Assembly (NCBI GenBank): GCA_025642075.2 | Contig: JAODUO010001350.1 | Coordinates: 110,001-174,000, forward strand | DNA: 64,000 nt | Source: Ridgeia piscesae | Taxonomy: Eukaryota > Annelida > Polychaeta > Sabellida > Siboglinidae | Direction: 5' to 3' | Shown: in pieces, positions 1 through 10,268 of the stretch | Layout of the letters: each line of letters opens with the position of its first letter | How positions within the stretch are numbered: the first letter of the stretch is position 1 | The notes under the pieces: model-generated | What the model was told of the DNA's origin: nothing | Seen by the model: the letters and a program-made list of their open reading frames with translations, nothing else | Database searches by the model: none | Made by a program: the position numbers and the translations under genes

Positions 1-1017
1 CAACAGAGGTCGAGAAAGACTACACCAGAACGAAGTGGCAGTGAGAGACCTGACGTCACAAAGGTTATGGATAAAGCCGCAGTGGAGAAATCGTTGTGAT
101 CCATCTAAACCGGCCACTCCCAGCCCTTAACGACACATACTAGTGTGTGAAAATAAATGCCGACTGGTCAAAGTGACCTGCTCCTCGTTTACGGTCGACA
201 CGCCCCAGTAACAACGCAATATTCCTCAATTCGGACATTTATCGCAAGGGCCCTTCAGTGTGTTGAGTGCAACTGATTTATTTCCCCATGTGTGAAATAA
301 CCTGTCCATCCTTGCATCGGATATTACAAAAGCTCGCAAGGGTTCAACTGTTCCCTAATTTGTGAGTGGTCACTAAGCGGTCACCTCTACTGCCTATCGA
401 ATATTCGTCCTCAACATAAAAGACTTCGCAGAAGTTACGATGTAAGTACATTGATGCTGCTGTAACGCTATTAACCAGCGTATGTACAACTATGATTAAT
501 AGTGTTATTATAATACCCATGCCATTTATGTTGTTAATTTTCCTTTATTGAAAATGTGCCACGTCGTTATAGCTAATTTTATGGTGGGTCGACATCTAAA
601 GAAACAAGTCAGATGACAGCGAATGTATTTTCGAGACAAAAGCACAAACTGCTTGATGTTTGTGGTGCTGCTGTTGGAAATCACGAATGATGAAAACAAA
701 TACATTGTTTCCAACAAGTTCGGTCAATAACGAAACACAACACATAAATAATAATACGCTTGGAAGTCTAAACGCCTTGGTCTCGTCAACGCAGGTATAT
801 AGCTCCCCGCCTTTCGTGAATATGTCGGGAAGAAACAGTTCGGAAGTATATGATGGCGCATTATAAAGGTGACTGCGGCTCTGCACTCAACTGTTTTGCG
901 TTGGAGCCCACTGGCTCAATCTTATATATTTTGTAGGACAAATAACACATTTGAGTAGCCAAGTCATATTCATTGGACATATACATTTGTATTATACAAC
1001 AGTTTTTCACAATTTGT
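1..1017. other. unassigned sequence, no gene recognised
   Basis: About 1 kb with no recognisable domain, RNA gene or element. Short open frames exist on both strands around 526-886, but none has a family motif, a convincing splice context or a length beyond chance. Confidence 0.5.
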
Positions 1018-2040
1018 TTGTTCGTTCACTCTTTAGTTCGTTCGTTCGTTCGTTCGTTCGTTCGTTCGTTCGTTCGTTCGTTCGTTCGTCGTTCGTTCGT
1101 TCGTTCGTTCGTTCGTTCGTTCGTTCGTTCGTTCGTTCGTTCGTTCGTTCGTTCGTTCGTTCGTTCGTTCGTTCGTTCGTTCGTTCGTTCGTTCGTTCGT
1201 TCGTTCGTTCGTTCGTTCGTTCGTTCGTTCGTTCGTTCGTTCGTTCGTTCGTTCGTTCGTTCGTTCGTTCGTTCGTTCGTTCGTTCGTTCGTTCGTTCGT
1301 TCGTTCGTTCGTTCGTTCGTTCGTTCGTTCGTTCGTTCGTTCGTTCGTTCGTTCGTTCGTTCGTTCGTTCGTTCGTTCGTTCGTTCGTTCGTTCGTTCGT
1401 TCGTTCGTTCGTTCGTTCGTTCGTTCGTTCGTTCGTTCGTTCGTTCGTTCGTTCGTTCGTTCGTTCGTTCGTTCGTTCGTTCGTTCGTTCGTTCGTTCGT
1501 TCGTTCGTTCGTTCGTTCGTTCGTTCGTTCGTTCGTTTGTTCGTTTTCGTTCGTTCGTTCGTTCGTTCGTTTGTTCGTTCGTTCGTTCGTTCCCTTCGTT
1601 CGTTCGTTCGTTCGTTCGTTCGTTCGTTCGTTCGTTCGTTCGTTCGTTCGTTCGTTCGTTCGTTCGTTCGTTCGTTCGTTCGTTCGTTCGTTCGTTCGTT
1701 CGTTCGTTCGTTCGTTCGTTCGTTCGTTCGTTCGTTCGTTGTTCGTTCGTTCGTTCGTCTTCGTTCGTTCGTTCGTTCGTTCGTTCGTTCGTTCGTTCGT
1801 TCGTTCGTTCGTTCGTTCGTTCGTTTGTTCGTTCGTTCGTTCGTTCGTTCGTTCGTTCGTTCGTTCGTTCGTTCGTTCGTTCGTTCGTTCGTTCGTTCGT
1901 TCGTTCGTTCGTTCGTTCGTTCGTTCGTTCGTTCGTTCGTTCGTTCGTTCGTTCGTTCGTTCTCGTTCGTTTGTTCGTTCGTTCGTTCGTTCGTTCGTTC
2001 GTTCGTCGTCTCGTTCGTTCGCTCGTTCGTTCGTTCGTTC
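1018..2040. repeat. (TTCG)n tetranucleotide array, ~1 kb
   Basis: Nearly uninterrupted TTCG units with a few indels and substitutions, for example near 1089, 1536-1550, 1571, 1590, 1740, 1759, 1825 and 1963. A tetranucleotide has no stop codon here in any frame, so long Phe-Val-Arg-Ser open frames appear on both strands. They are artefacts. The indels mark homogenised sub-blocks separated by old breaks. Confidence 0.97.
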
Positions 2041-2290
2041 GCTTTGCTTTGCTCGTCGTCGCTCGCCTGTCCTCGCTCCGTCTCGTTCGTCTTCGCCCGC
2101 CCCGCCTCGCCCGCCCCGCCGCTCGCCTCGCCCGCCCGCTCCCCCCGCTCGCTCGCTCCCCTCGCCCTCCGTCCCGCTCCGCCCGCCGCCGCCCGCTCCG
2201 CCCGCCCGCCGCGCCCGCTCCGCCCGCCCGCCCGCCCGTCACCGTCCGCCCGTCCCGCTTCCGCAAGTCCGTCTGTCCGTCAGTCAGTCC
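2041..2290. repeat. decayed CpG-rich flank of the (TTCG)n array
   Basis: The array degenerates into C-rich sequence with GCTC, GCCC and CGCC motifs and then GTCC/GTCAG motifs. This looks like mutated or slipped tetranucleotide units grading into unique sequence. No coding evidence is seen. Confidence 0.7.
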
Positions 2291-2452
2291 AGCATATCCA
2301 GTCGGCGAACCCTTTATTTCAGCGCTGCGTGAGTCTCGTGAAAATAAAAAGGTCCGCAAATTTACGGGGTGACCGAATTTTTACCTTTGAAGTCGTTCAC
2401 GTGCGTGAGTCTCGCGTCAATACATCACCTTCCCCACGACTTGAGAACGCCA

Positions 2453-2926
<474 letters not shown>

Positions 2927-3134
2927 GCAGTCAGAGAGCCTACGGTAAATGGACCGCTGCTGTATATGCATCGGGGATTATATTTTTCTACGCTGTGGTG
3001 CATGAACACAAATTTTTTTTAATGTACTGAATTATTTAGATGTGGTCCTTAGTGTACATTCTATAACCCAACAAAACTATGCGTAAAAGGTTGTATAAAC
3101 CTACTGGTATAACTAAAACATTTTTTGCGCTTAC

Positions 3135-3137
<3 letters not shown>

Positions 3138-3194
<57 letters not shown>
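3138..3194. repeat. (TA)n microsatellite
   Basis: About 28 perfect TA units in AT-rich flanking sequence. Confidence 0.97.
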
Positions 3195-3196
<2 letters not shown>

Positions 3197-3331
3197 AAAA
3201 TTTTACATGCAGTCATTTGCTCTGATGAAACAACTAAATTTTCCTACGCAACTTTTATTTGCCATCCTTGTGTTGATATACTAATTTGTAATTATGACAT
3301 TTTCATCACCCTGTCACCTCTTGGCAGCTGT

Positions 3332-3352
3332 GTAGAGCGCCGGACTGTCAAT
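3332..3352 (+). repeat. 21 bp fragment matching the SINE head
   Basis: This block is identical over 21 bp to part of the tRNA-like head of the SINE at 3745-4041 (there at 3762-3782). It includes the shared core TAGAGCGCCGGACTGTCAAT. The surrounding bases diverge, so it is either a decayed SINE copy or a local duplication. Confidence 0.5.
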
Positions 3353-3481
3353 GTCAATTTGCTCTGAGATTCTAGTGGGGCTATAAATAAGCGGTGGTAC
3401 TTGAAGGAATGTATCCAAGAATGCCATGTCATTAGTTTTATGAGATGCCCTCTGTCCGTAGCACGTGGTGCATGCTTGCTG

Positions 3482-3588
<107 letters not shown>

Positions 3589-3744
3589 CAGGGATATCTA
3601 TGAAAGCATGTTGCAGAGGGCTGTCTGGTGTATTAAACTAAACAACGGTCACTGTTTAGTTTTGTGGGTAAAAATAGATGACTCGGCTAATCCAGGGGCT
3701 CAACAAACACCTTTCTTCCCCCATTGATAGTACGCTCACCTGTG

Positions 3745-4041
3745 GGGAGCGGTGGTCGCGCGGTAGAGCGCCGGACTGTCAATCAAGGGGACGGTGGTTC
3801 AATCCCACCTACCGCCGTTTCGAAACTTAGGCAATTTCGTTCACCCCACATTTACATTTGCCTGTGTCTTTCGGGAGAGACACTAAAAGTCGGTGGTCCC
3901 TTCTGTCTGGTGTCTATGCCAGGGGAAGTAAAAGATCCCACACAGGGGGTAAATGTGTAACCTGTGGTGGACTCATAAATTCTCGTTGGACCCTGTCCAG
4001 TATCTGCGAGAAGAAGGCAAGTGAAGAGAAGAAGAAAGAAA
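3745..4041 (+). mobile_element. tRNA-derived SINE
   Basis: The first ~75 bases are tRNA-like. An A-box-like segment TGGTCGCGCGGTAGAGCG lies at 3751-3768. A loop CTGTCAA fits a GTC (Asp-type) anticodon. The B-box GGTTCAATCCC at 3797-3807 matches the Pol III consensus GGTTCRANNCC. A non-tRNA body follows (conserved-looking GGGAGAGACACTAAAAGTCG, then GGGGAAGTAAAAGATCCCAC). The element seems to end in an A/G-rich stretch at 4027-4041. The head-body-tail order and the intact Pol III boxes support a SINE rather than a working tRNA gene, since no 3' acceptor stem closes neatly. The 3' limit is approximate. Confidence 0.75.
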
Positions 4042-5985
4042 TGGAGGTTTCCTCCACATTGGGTAATTTAGGGCCTTATCCTGTTTGCATAATGACACAT
4101 TTCGGCAGTTGTGTAGAATTCAGACTCATCTCAATGTTGCCGTTATAACTGTGTATTTGCCTAGATTGGATACGTCAGACTGGTCGCAGCCAATTCATAA
4201 TAATTCACGATTCTCAGTTATATATACACTGTATGTTGTACAAATATTGCGTTTTAGACACATTCTGAGACCCAAAATAGAGCCCGGATTGTGCCAGTCG
4301 CATGCGCAGCGGCCTGTGCAGTAGACCGCTGTGCACTTGTAATGAGCAATAAACAGTTTGTTTTTGTCAACGGCATCGTCTTTCCGGCTTCAAAAATGCG
4401 CTCGGATGCACCGTTTATAAAACATAAACATGCATGGGATGATTTTAGTGATTGACTTTACAAAATGAAGTATCAAATGTTGGCCAAAAGGTACATATAT
4501 AGCAATAACATTGAGGTTGATCTGGATTTTACGCTTGAATGCCCACATTTCTTTGCAAAAGGGTGGGACTGGGAAAGGAAGTCCTACACAGACATCCCTA
4601 GATCCTCTGTACAGGAGGCAGCCATTTATTGGTCCTCTGTTCCCATCCCTCATGATTTTCCGGTTTTGGGGAGGGCACGGCCCCCTACGGCTACGCCACT
4701 ACCAAGAAGTGAAACAACGACATACCGCTTTTATAAGTGGCGATTGGTCATATTTGTTTTAATCTGCCATTTTTCACACAGAGTCCACCGCCAAGTGGGA
4801 ACTGCACGGTGTGTGTAACATTTGGCAGAATCTGCTGAGAAGCGCATGCGTACGTCTGTTGATACGTTATACGTATCAATAAACTTAGTCTTCCGTGCAG
4901 CTGTTTCCTACATCAGAAAACCGCTACTGAAACGATGAACGAATGGAACTGTGAGAACGCTCTCTCGACACGCTTTGTCTTAAGGTGGCTGGATCGGCTA
5001 TTGCATGCTATTTTTGAATTAATAATTCCTTTGGAAGTTTTCATGATAAAATTACCATTTTTGGTCAGATAGTGTGTAACTAATCATAGAATGCTGTGAA
5101 CTAAAATGAATTAAGTTTCTACGTTGTTTAATCGCATTTTTGACAGATTTCCCGTTGACACATTGTGTCAAAAATATCACCGTATTGAATAGGTAGCAAT
5201 AAGACTATTTTTGGATTTGGTCTACGTGTACTACAAACCGGTTTGTATATTGTTTTCAATAGGACAATTTGTTTTTGTGTCCGTATTCAGCAATTGTATT
5301 ACGGAAATAACTGTTTATGCCAACGTTATCCCTCGCTTTCCTCCTAGATGTGCCATCCCTCCGTCTTGGTCTGTCTACAACATATCCTGCTGTTGATAGC
5401 GAGAGTCCATGCTATGTTTTATTCCACAAATAAAATGCAAAACATCCTGGATGTTTAGTGCAGGAAAGACTGCATCCAGAGGCTCTGCTAGTGTTGCCGC
5501 ACTGACACCCGTGACACGTGTACGTGGTTGTGTCACGTATGTCATATTTGAACCTACATTAACTACCAGTTGTCAACGTAACAAATCTGCAGTGTGGATC
5601 AATATACATCTCGGCGATATAGAGCAACATCTTCGATTTTCATAACTTCCTCAGATGAAATGATAACTCGGTGATCAACGTCATAAATCTCGCCCGCCAA
5701 ACGTAATGACATTCCGGCGTCAGTCTGCGACAAGACGCCATGATTTGATGGCATTGATAGCTTAATGATGTGACATAACAGCGGCACGATTTGCATACGC
5801 CAGACCGACATGCGATATTTTAAGAGGTCTTTCACAATGACTAAATGAGTTATCGATTCTAGCATTAGTGGTTATTGTGAAAGCGAGTATTTCTCGGGAG
5901 AGGTTATACGGCTACGTCCAGCCGCTTGTCTGGAAAGATATATTAATGGCCATTGAAACTTGTTGTTTTGTTCGTCGGTCTTAAA
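4042..5985. other. unassigned sequence
   Basis: About 1.9 kb with no recognisable gene. AATAAA-type signals occur near 4348 and 4879. The segment 4814-4912 begins TGTAAC, carries AATAAA and ends CTACA, which loosely resembles a short LTR, but no partner LTR, primer site or gag/pol sequence is present. A possible third weak relative of the SINE-head fragment lies near 4103-4128. Confidence 0.4.
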
Positions 5986-6154
5986 TTCGTTCGTTCGTTC
6001 GTTCGTTCGTTCGTTCGTTCGTTCGTTCGTTCGTTCGTTCGTTCGTTCGTTCGTTCGTTCGTTCGTTCGTTCGTTCGTTCGTTCGTGTTCGTTCGTTCGT
6101 TCGTTCGTTCGTCGTCGGTCGGTCGGTCGGTCGGTCGGTCGTCGCTCGCTCGCT

Positions 6155-6185
<31 letters not shown>

Positions 6186-6261
6186 TCGTTCGTTCGTTCG
6201 TTCGTTCGTTCGTTCGTTCGTTCGTTCGTCTCGTGCTCGTTCGCTCGCTCGCTCGCTCGCT

Positions 6262-6292
<31 letters not shown>

Positions 6293-6334
6293 TCGTTCGT
6301 TCTTTCGTTCGTTCGTTCGTTCGTTCGTTCGTTC
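5986..6334. repeat. second (TTCG)n array with GGTC and GCTC blocks
   Basis: This has the same tetranucleotide as 1018-2040, with internal blocks switched to TCGG (about 6117-6139) and GCTC (about 6142-6160 and 6238-6268). The switches suggest single-base variants that spread by slippage. Open frames through it are artefacts. Confidence 0.96.
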
Positions 6335-6822
6335 AATAATTGTTCGATCATTCGTTCATTTGTTCGTTCCTTCGCTCGCTATCTAGATCGATCGGCGGTC
6401 GTTTCGTGCGATCTTTCGGGTAAGTTTGTAATGTGCCGATTGATGATAATAAATCATTCTACCGTAAACCGGGGGTAGACCGGTGAACTTGAGACAAATG
6501 GCCAACGGACTGCTAAAACTCAATGAAAAGATTCGCATCAGATGACGCAGATTTCCTGTATAAAGTTATGTTTACGACGAGCCCACTGTTAACACACTTG
6601 TGCTGTAGGAGCCAATGCATCGCAATGCACAAAGACGGGGAGTAGGCATTCCCTCCGTCGTATTATGAACCCTACTGTCACGTTAGATGAGTGGAAGCTG
6701 CGATAGCAAGAAGAAAATCATCGCCATAACTTTGCTCCCTACAGTTTGTCTTCTTCTTCTTCCAAACTAGCGCAAACTCCCATTCTGTCGAGATTTAAAA
6801 AAACAGTAAAGTAACTTTTATT
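6335..6822. other. unassigned sequence
   Basis: No gene seen. A short TTC-rich run lies near 6748-6760. Confidence 0.4.
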
Positions 6823-7062
6823 GGTAATCTTATATTTAACTGGCTTAAATTATCACGGCCTTTTAGTACCGTTTTTTCTACCTTATATCGATGTGTATGT
6901 GTTCGCAATGTGATGCTACATCACTTCCGGTACAAAGAAGTCAGATTTTAAAAAAATATTTGTGTTTTAGAACAATTTAAATACGCCGAGTCGAAGTAAA
7001 CAACGCCATATCAAGGCTGCAAATATACCGAGAGCTGTCGGCGCCTCGCAGAGGCACCACGT
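6823..7062 (+). mobile_element. partial foldback element (one arm plus centre)
   Basis: The sequence runs from GGTAATCTTATATTTAACTGG through CGCCGAGTCGAAGTAAACAA to a centre containing GCTGCAAATAT and GGCGCCTC. It matches the reverse complement of the right half of the palindrome at 9595-10036 over ~240 bp with moderate divergence. The second arm is missing here, so this is a truncated or deleted copy of the same family. Confidence 0.8.
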
Positions 7063-8094
7063 TCTTAAAATGTTGATTTCCAACGGAGTAGGGTTCTAAT
7101 GCTCAACGCCCCCAGATGCGACAGTGTTCAAGCAGTTCCACTTTTGTAAGGAAATATATATCACAGTTACACACACCCAATGCCAACTTTCCCGAGGCTG
7201 GTCGCATAATTTAAATGTTCATTTCGTTTTGTGACATTTCTGGGCAAGATAAAACAGTCCACAACTTCCCGACGTCAGGTGATGCTCCGAGCCCTCCAGC
7301 CGAGTCACTAATGTACAGACGCGGCTGCAAGTAAGATGTTTGTAATCAGGAGACACGATAATTAGTGGACTATTGAAAGAATCGATACTGCCGGAGAGGC
7401 GGCTATTCTCTCCCCGTGCTCGATGCGTCGGGCACGGCATAGAAATGCTTCATTGTGGAAACAGGCGCACGATGTATGTCTGATGTACCCACTGGCCTAT
7501 CTGGGATGCCTTTTGTACGTTGAGATTGCGTCAAAAGCAGATTCGACGATGCAAACACAGAGATGTTCATTAAGCACGGATGCGCTTAACATGTGATCGT
7601 ATAAAACATACAGCCGAGAAGAATGAAGCTTTGGTTGACTTGATTATTAAGTTAAGAAATCGTTTCCTGTGGACATGTACAGCACGTGCCGATTTGCATA
7701 CTTGCATTTTACATCTACATCACGATGGTTACAATAAACACTTCAATTTTGTTTATTTTGTTTATTACGCAGTGGCATGATAATACGCATACAGTAATAA
7801 CTTGCAAATATTCCACATCGTGTACAGTAGATTCGTGCAAAAGCCTATCTAACTTTATCACATATTCTTTTAAAGTGTATTGTATGCAGGGCTATCTTAA
7901 ATTCCAGGATTTTGTTTAACTTGAATGAAAAATTAAATGTTTTTCCTTCAAATGAGTCATGTACATTATCTTATGCTATATATCAATGAACACTAGACGA
8001 AATGGTGCTATTAGGGGCCTAGGTGCGTGTGGAACGAGGTAATCTAATAACAACACACTGACAGTGTAGTACACCCTACAGGGAGGTGTAACTA
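7063..8094. other. unassigned sequence
   Basis: No domain, RNA or element recognised. Open frames of 60-77 codons occur at 7219-7919 on both strands without family motifs. Confidence 0.4.
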
Positions 8095-8254
8095 GGTCCG
8101 TGTATATACCGTCTTTTCATTTTCGTTTTCAAATTTGCGAATGAAAAAACTAATTCGTTTTTAAAAGTGAAGACTTTTGATAACGAAAAATGAATTCGTT
8201 TTTTCGTTCGCAAATTTGAAAACGAAAAAGGGAAAGACGGTATATACACGGACC
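8095..8254. mobile_element. 160 bp palindromic MITE-like element
   Basis: The left arm starts GGTCCGTGTATATACCGTC at 8095 and the right arm ends with its reverse complement at 8254. The arms also share CAAATTTGCGAA-type blocks, pairing almost to the centre. No target duplication was identified, so the class is undetermined. Confidence 0.7.
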
Positions 8255-8559
8255 ATACATGGACCTAACTAGACAACATTCACAGTAATTGCCACCGAAT
8301 AGATGAAGCCCACAGGGGAAGACATGAACACACCAACTGTCGCCCGGACAACACCGGTCACAGACTCGTATAGACACGGTAGGTGGAGACCGCCTTCCTC
8401 ATGGATAAATATCGATCCAATCAATCTCTCTCCCATGAGTAATTCCTCGTGTTGCGGTCGCGTCATATAACAGCGTTTACACATCAAATGTATTTCACAG
8501 ACCAAAAGTCATGACGCATGGCTAATATAACAACATATAATAGTAATAATATATGTATT

Positions 8560-8561
<2 letters not shown>

Positions 8562-8619
<58 letters not shown>
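8562..8619. repeat. (TA)n microsatellite
   Basis: About 29 perfect TA units. Confidence 0.96.
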
Positions 8620-8621
<2 letters not shown>

Positions 8622-9588
8622 CCCCATCCAAATATTTGTTCTGGGCCGGTTTACAATGATTATTCCATTTGAGTATAAAAAAAAAATAAACAACGCAAAT
8701 ACAATACTACTTTGATATAATATGCAATCATTCCTGCTAATAAAAAAACACTGGCATGCTATTGAAATCCAGTTAGATTATTAAAAGTGTTACTGTATAT
8801 TTGATTTCCGCGTCCAGTTTGTCGGACAATTCCAACGTGAATCAGCTTACTCATGCAAACAATTCATATTTTACATATTCGGTATAAGTAAAGAAAATAG
8901 CCTCCACAGCCGCAGTGCGTTTATTGTCCGCCATTGAACCTTGCGACGTTGACAACGAATATTTCGCACACAACCTCCGCACTACATTACGCGGTAAAAT
9001 GACGATGATAAGAATACTAGTAGTGTGACTTTGATGACATATTACAACTGTGACTGACATATTACAAGTGTGACACTATTGCCAGTTCCATTTACAAAAT
9101 CTACCTTTGGTGCGAAATGCCCTAACACCATATATAGTTATGGCCGCGATATTACAAATTTTATGAAAGTCAGCATAGAAGCAGTAGGACGTTGAGGACA
9201 TGTTGCAACTATAACACTATTGCCACTTCCATTAACGCACTGTAGTAAATACCCCGTTGGGGCGAAATGCCCTCCAACTCTAAGTAGCTGTACGGCGAGA
9301 AAATACGAATGTTATGATATCCAGTTGGACCTGTCTGTCATCTCTTTGTTTCGGGTAACGTGCTGGGTGGACAAATACGTAATGTTTGGAAGCCTAACAA
9401 TAACCTTACTATAAACAGCCGTAACTATTTCATACGACTTACTCTAACCCCAACCTTAACTGGGTATACCAATAAACGTAACTCTAACTGCTAATAATAA
9501 TCTACATTTACTATTTGATCCCGTCGTCTGATTGGTTCCAATGATTACGAGTTCGATGCAATGACTGTTTCTGGGGTTATCGGGAAAC
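8620..9588. other. unassigned sequence with a diverged direct duplication
   Basis: No gene seen. Two diverged direct copies lie at about 9050-9128 and 9196-9277. ACACTATTGCCAGTTCCATT (9073) pairs with ACACTATTGCCACTTCCATT (9214), and GGTGCGAAATGCCCT (9109) pairs with GGGGCGAAATGCCCT (9259). Confidence 0.5.
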
Positions 9589-9594
9589 CTTTTT

Positions 9595-10036
9595 CGGTAA
9601 TCTTATACTTAACTGGCCTAACTTATTACGGCCTTTTAAAACCGTTTTTTTCACCTTATATCGATGTGAGTGTGTTCGCAATGTGATTCTACATCACTTC
9701 CGATACAAAGAAGTCATTTTTTTAATTTAAAAAAAAAATTAATTTGTGTTTTAAAACAATTTAAACACGCCGAGTCGAAGTAAACAACACGATGGCGATG
9801 CGTCTCTGGGAGGCGCCTACAGCTCGCGCCATATTTGCAGCGGTGACATTGCGTTGTTTACTTCGACTCGGCGTGTTTAAATTGTTCGAAAACACAAATA
9901 ACAAAAATTAAATATGACTTCTTTGTACCGGAAGTAATGTAGAATCACATTGCGAACACATACACATAGATATAAGATGAAAAAAACGGTTTTAAAAGGC
10001 CGTAATAATTTAGGCCAGTTAAGTATAAGATTACCG
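9595..10036. mobile_element. complete 442 bp foldback (inverted-repeat) element
   Basis: Two arms of ~190 bp are inverted copies of each other: 9595-9787 and 9852-10036. They separate a ~64 bp centre containing GGAGGCGCCTACAGCTCGCG. The termini are CGGTAATC and GATTACCG. CTTTTT at 9589-9594 and again at 10037-10042 is a candidate 6 bp target duplication, though its low complexity makes it weak. Conserved internal words are CGCCGAGTCGAAGTAAACAA and CACTTCCG-GTACAAAGAAG. There is no coding capacity, so it is non-autonomous. A second, partial copy lies at 6823-7062. Confidence 0.85.
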
Positions 10037-10268
10037 CTTTTTCAGTGTTGTGAATGTGTATATCGTATGGCCATCGCTCCATAGAGGTTGGAGCCAATCG
10101 TTGCAACTGAACATGTGTAACCCTAACTATAAGCGTAGCGACAACAACTGACCATCCAATGCGTGTCGATTTTTTCCAATGACAATCCCTTTTCGCAATT
10201 CAAAATTCGCTGACGGGCCAAACTGAAGAAAACCTTCGTTTTGAACCAGGGGACTATTCGTAACGACA
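10037..10268. other. unique sequence with left LINE target duplication
   Basis: No gene seen. The last 12 bases (10257-10268, TTCGTAACGACA) are the left copy of the LINE target-site duplication. The right copy is at 13145-13156. Confidence 0.7.

Noticed and set aside
3745..3820. A functional tRNA-Asp gene
   Set aside because: A and B boxes and a GTC-like anticodon are visible, but the arms do not close into a clean cloverleaf and a SINE body follows directly.
4814..4912. Short LTR-like segment (TGTAAC...AATAAA...CTACA)
   Set aside because: No second LTR, primer-binding site, polypurine tract or coding remnant nearby, and the ends are not diagnostic.
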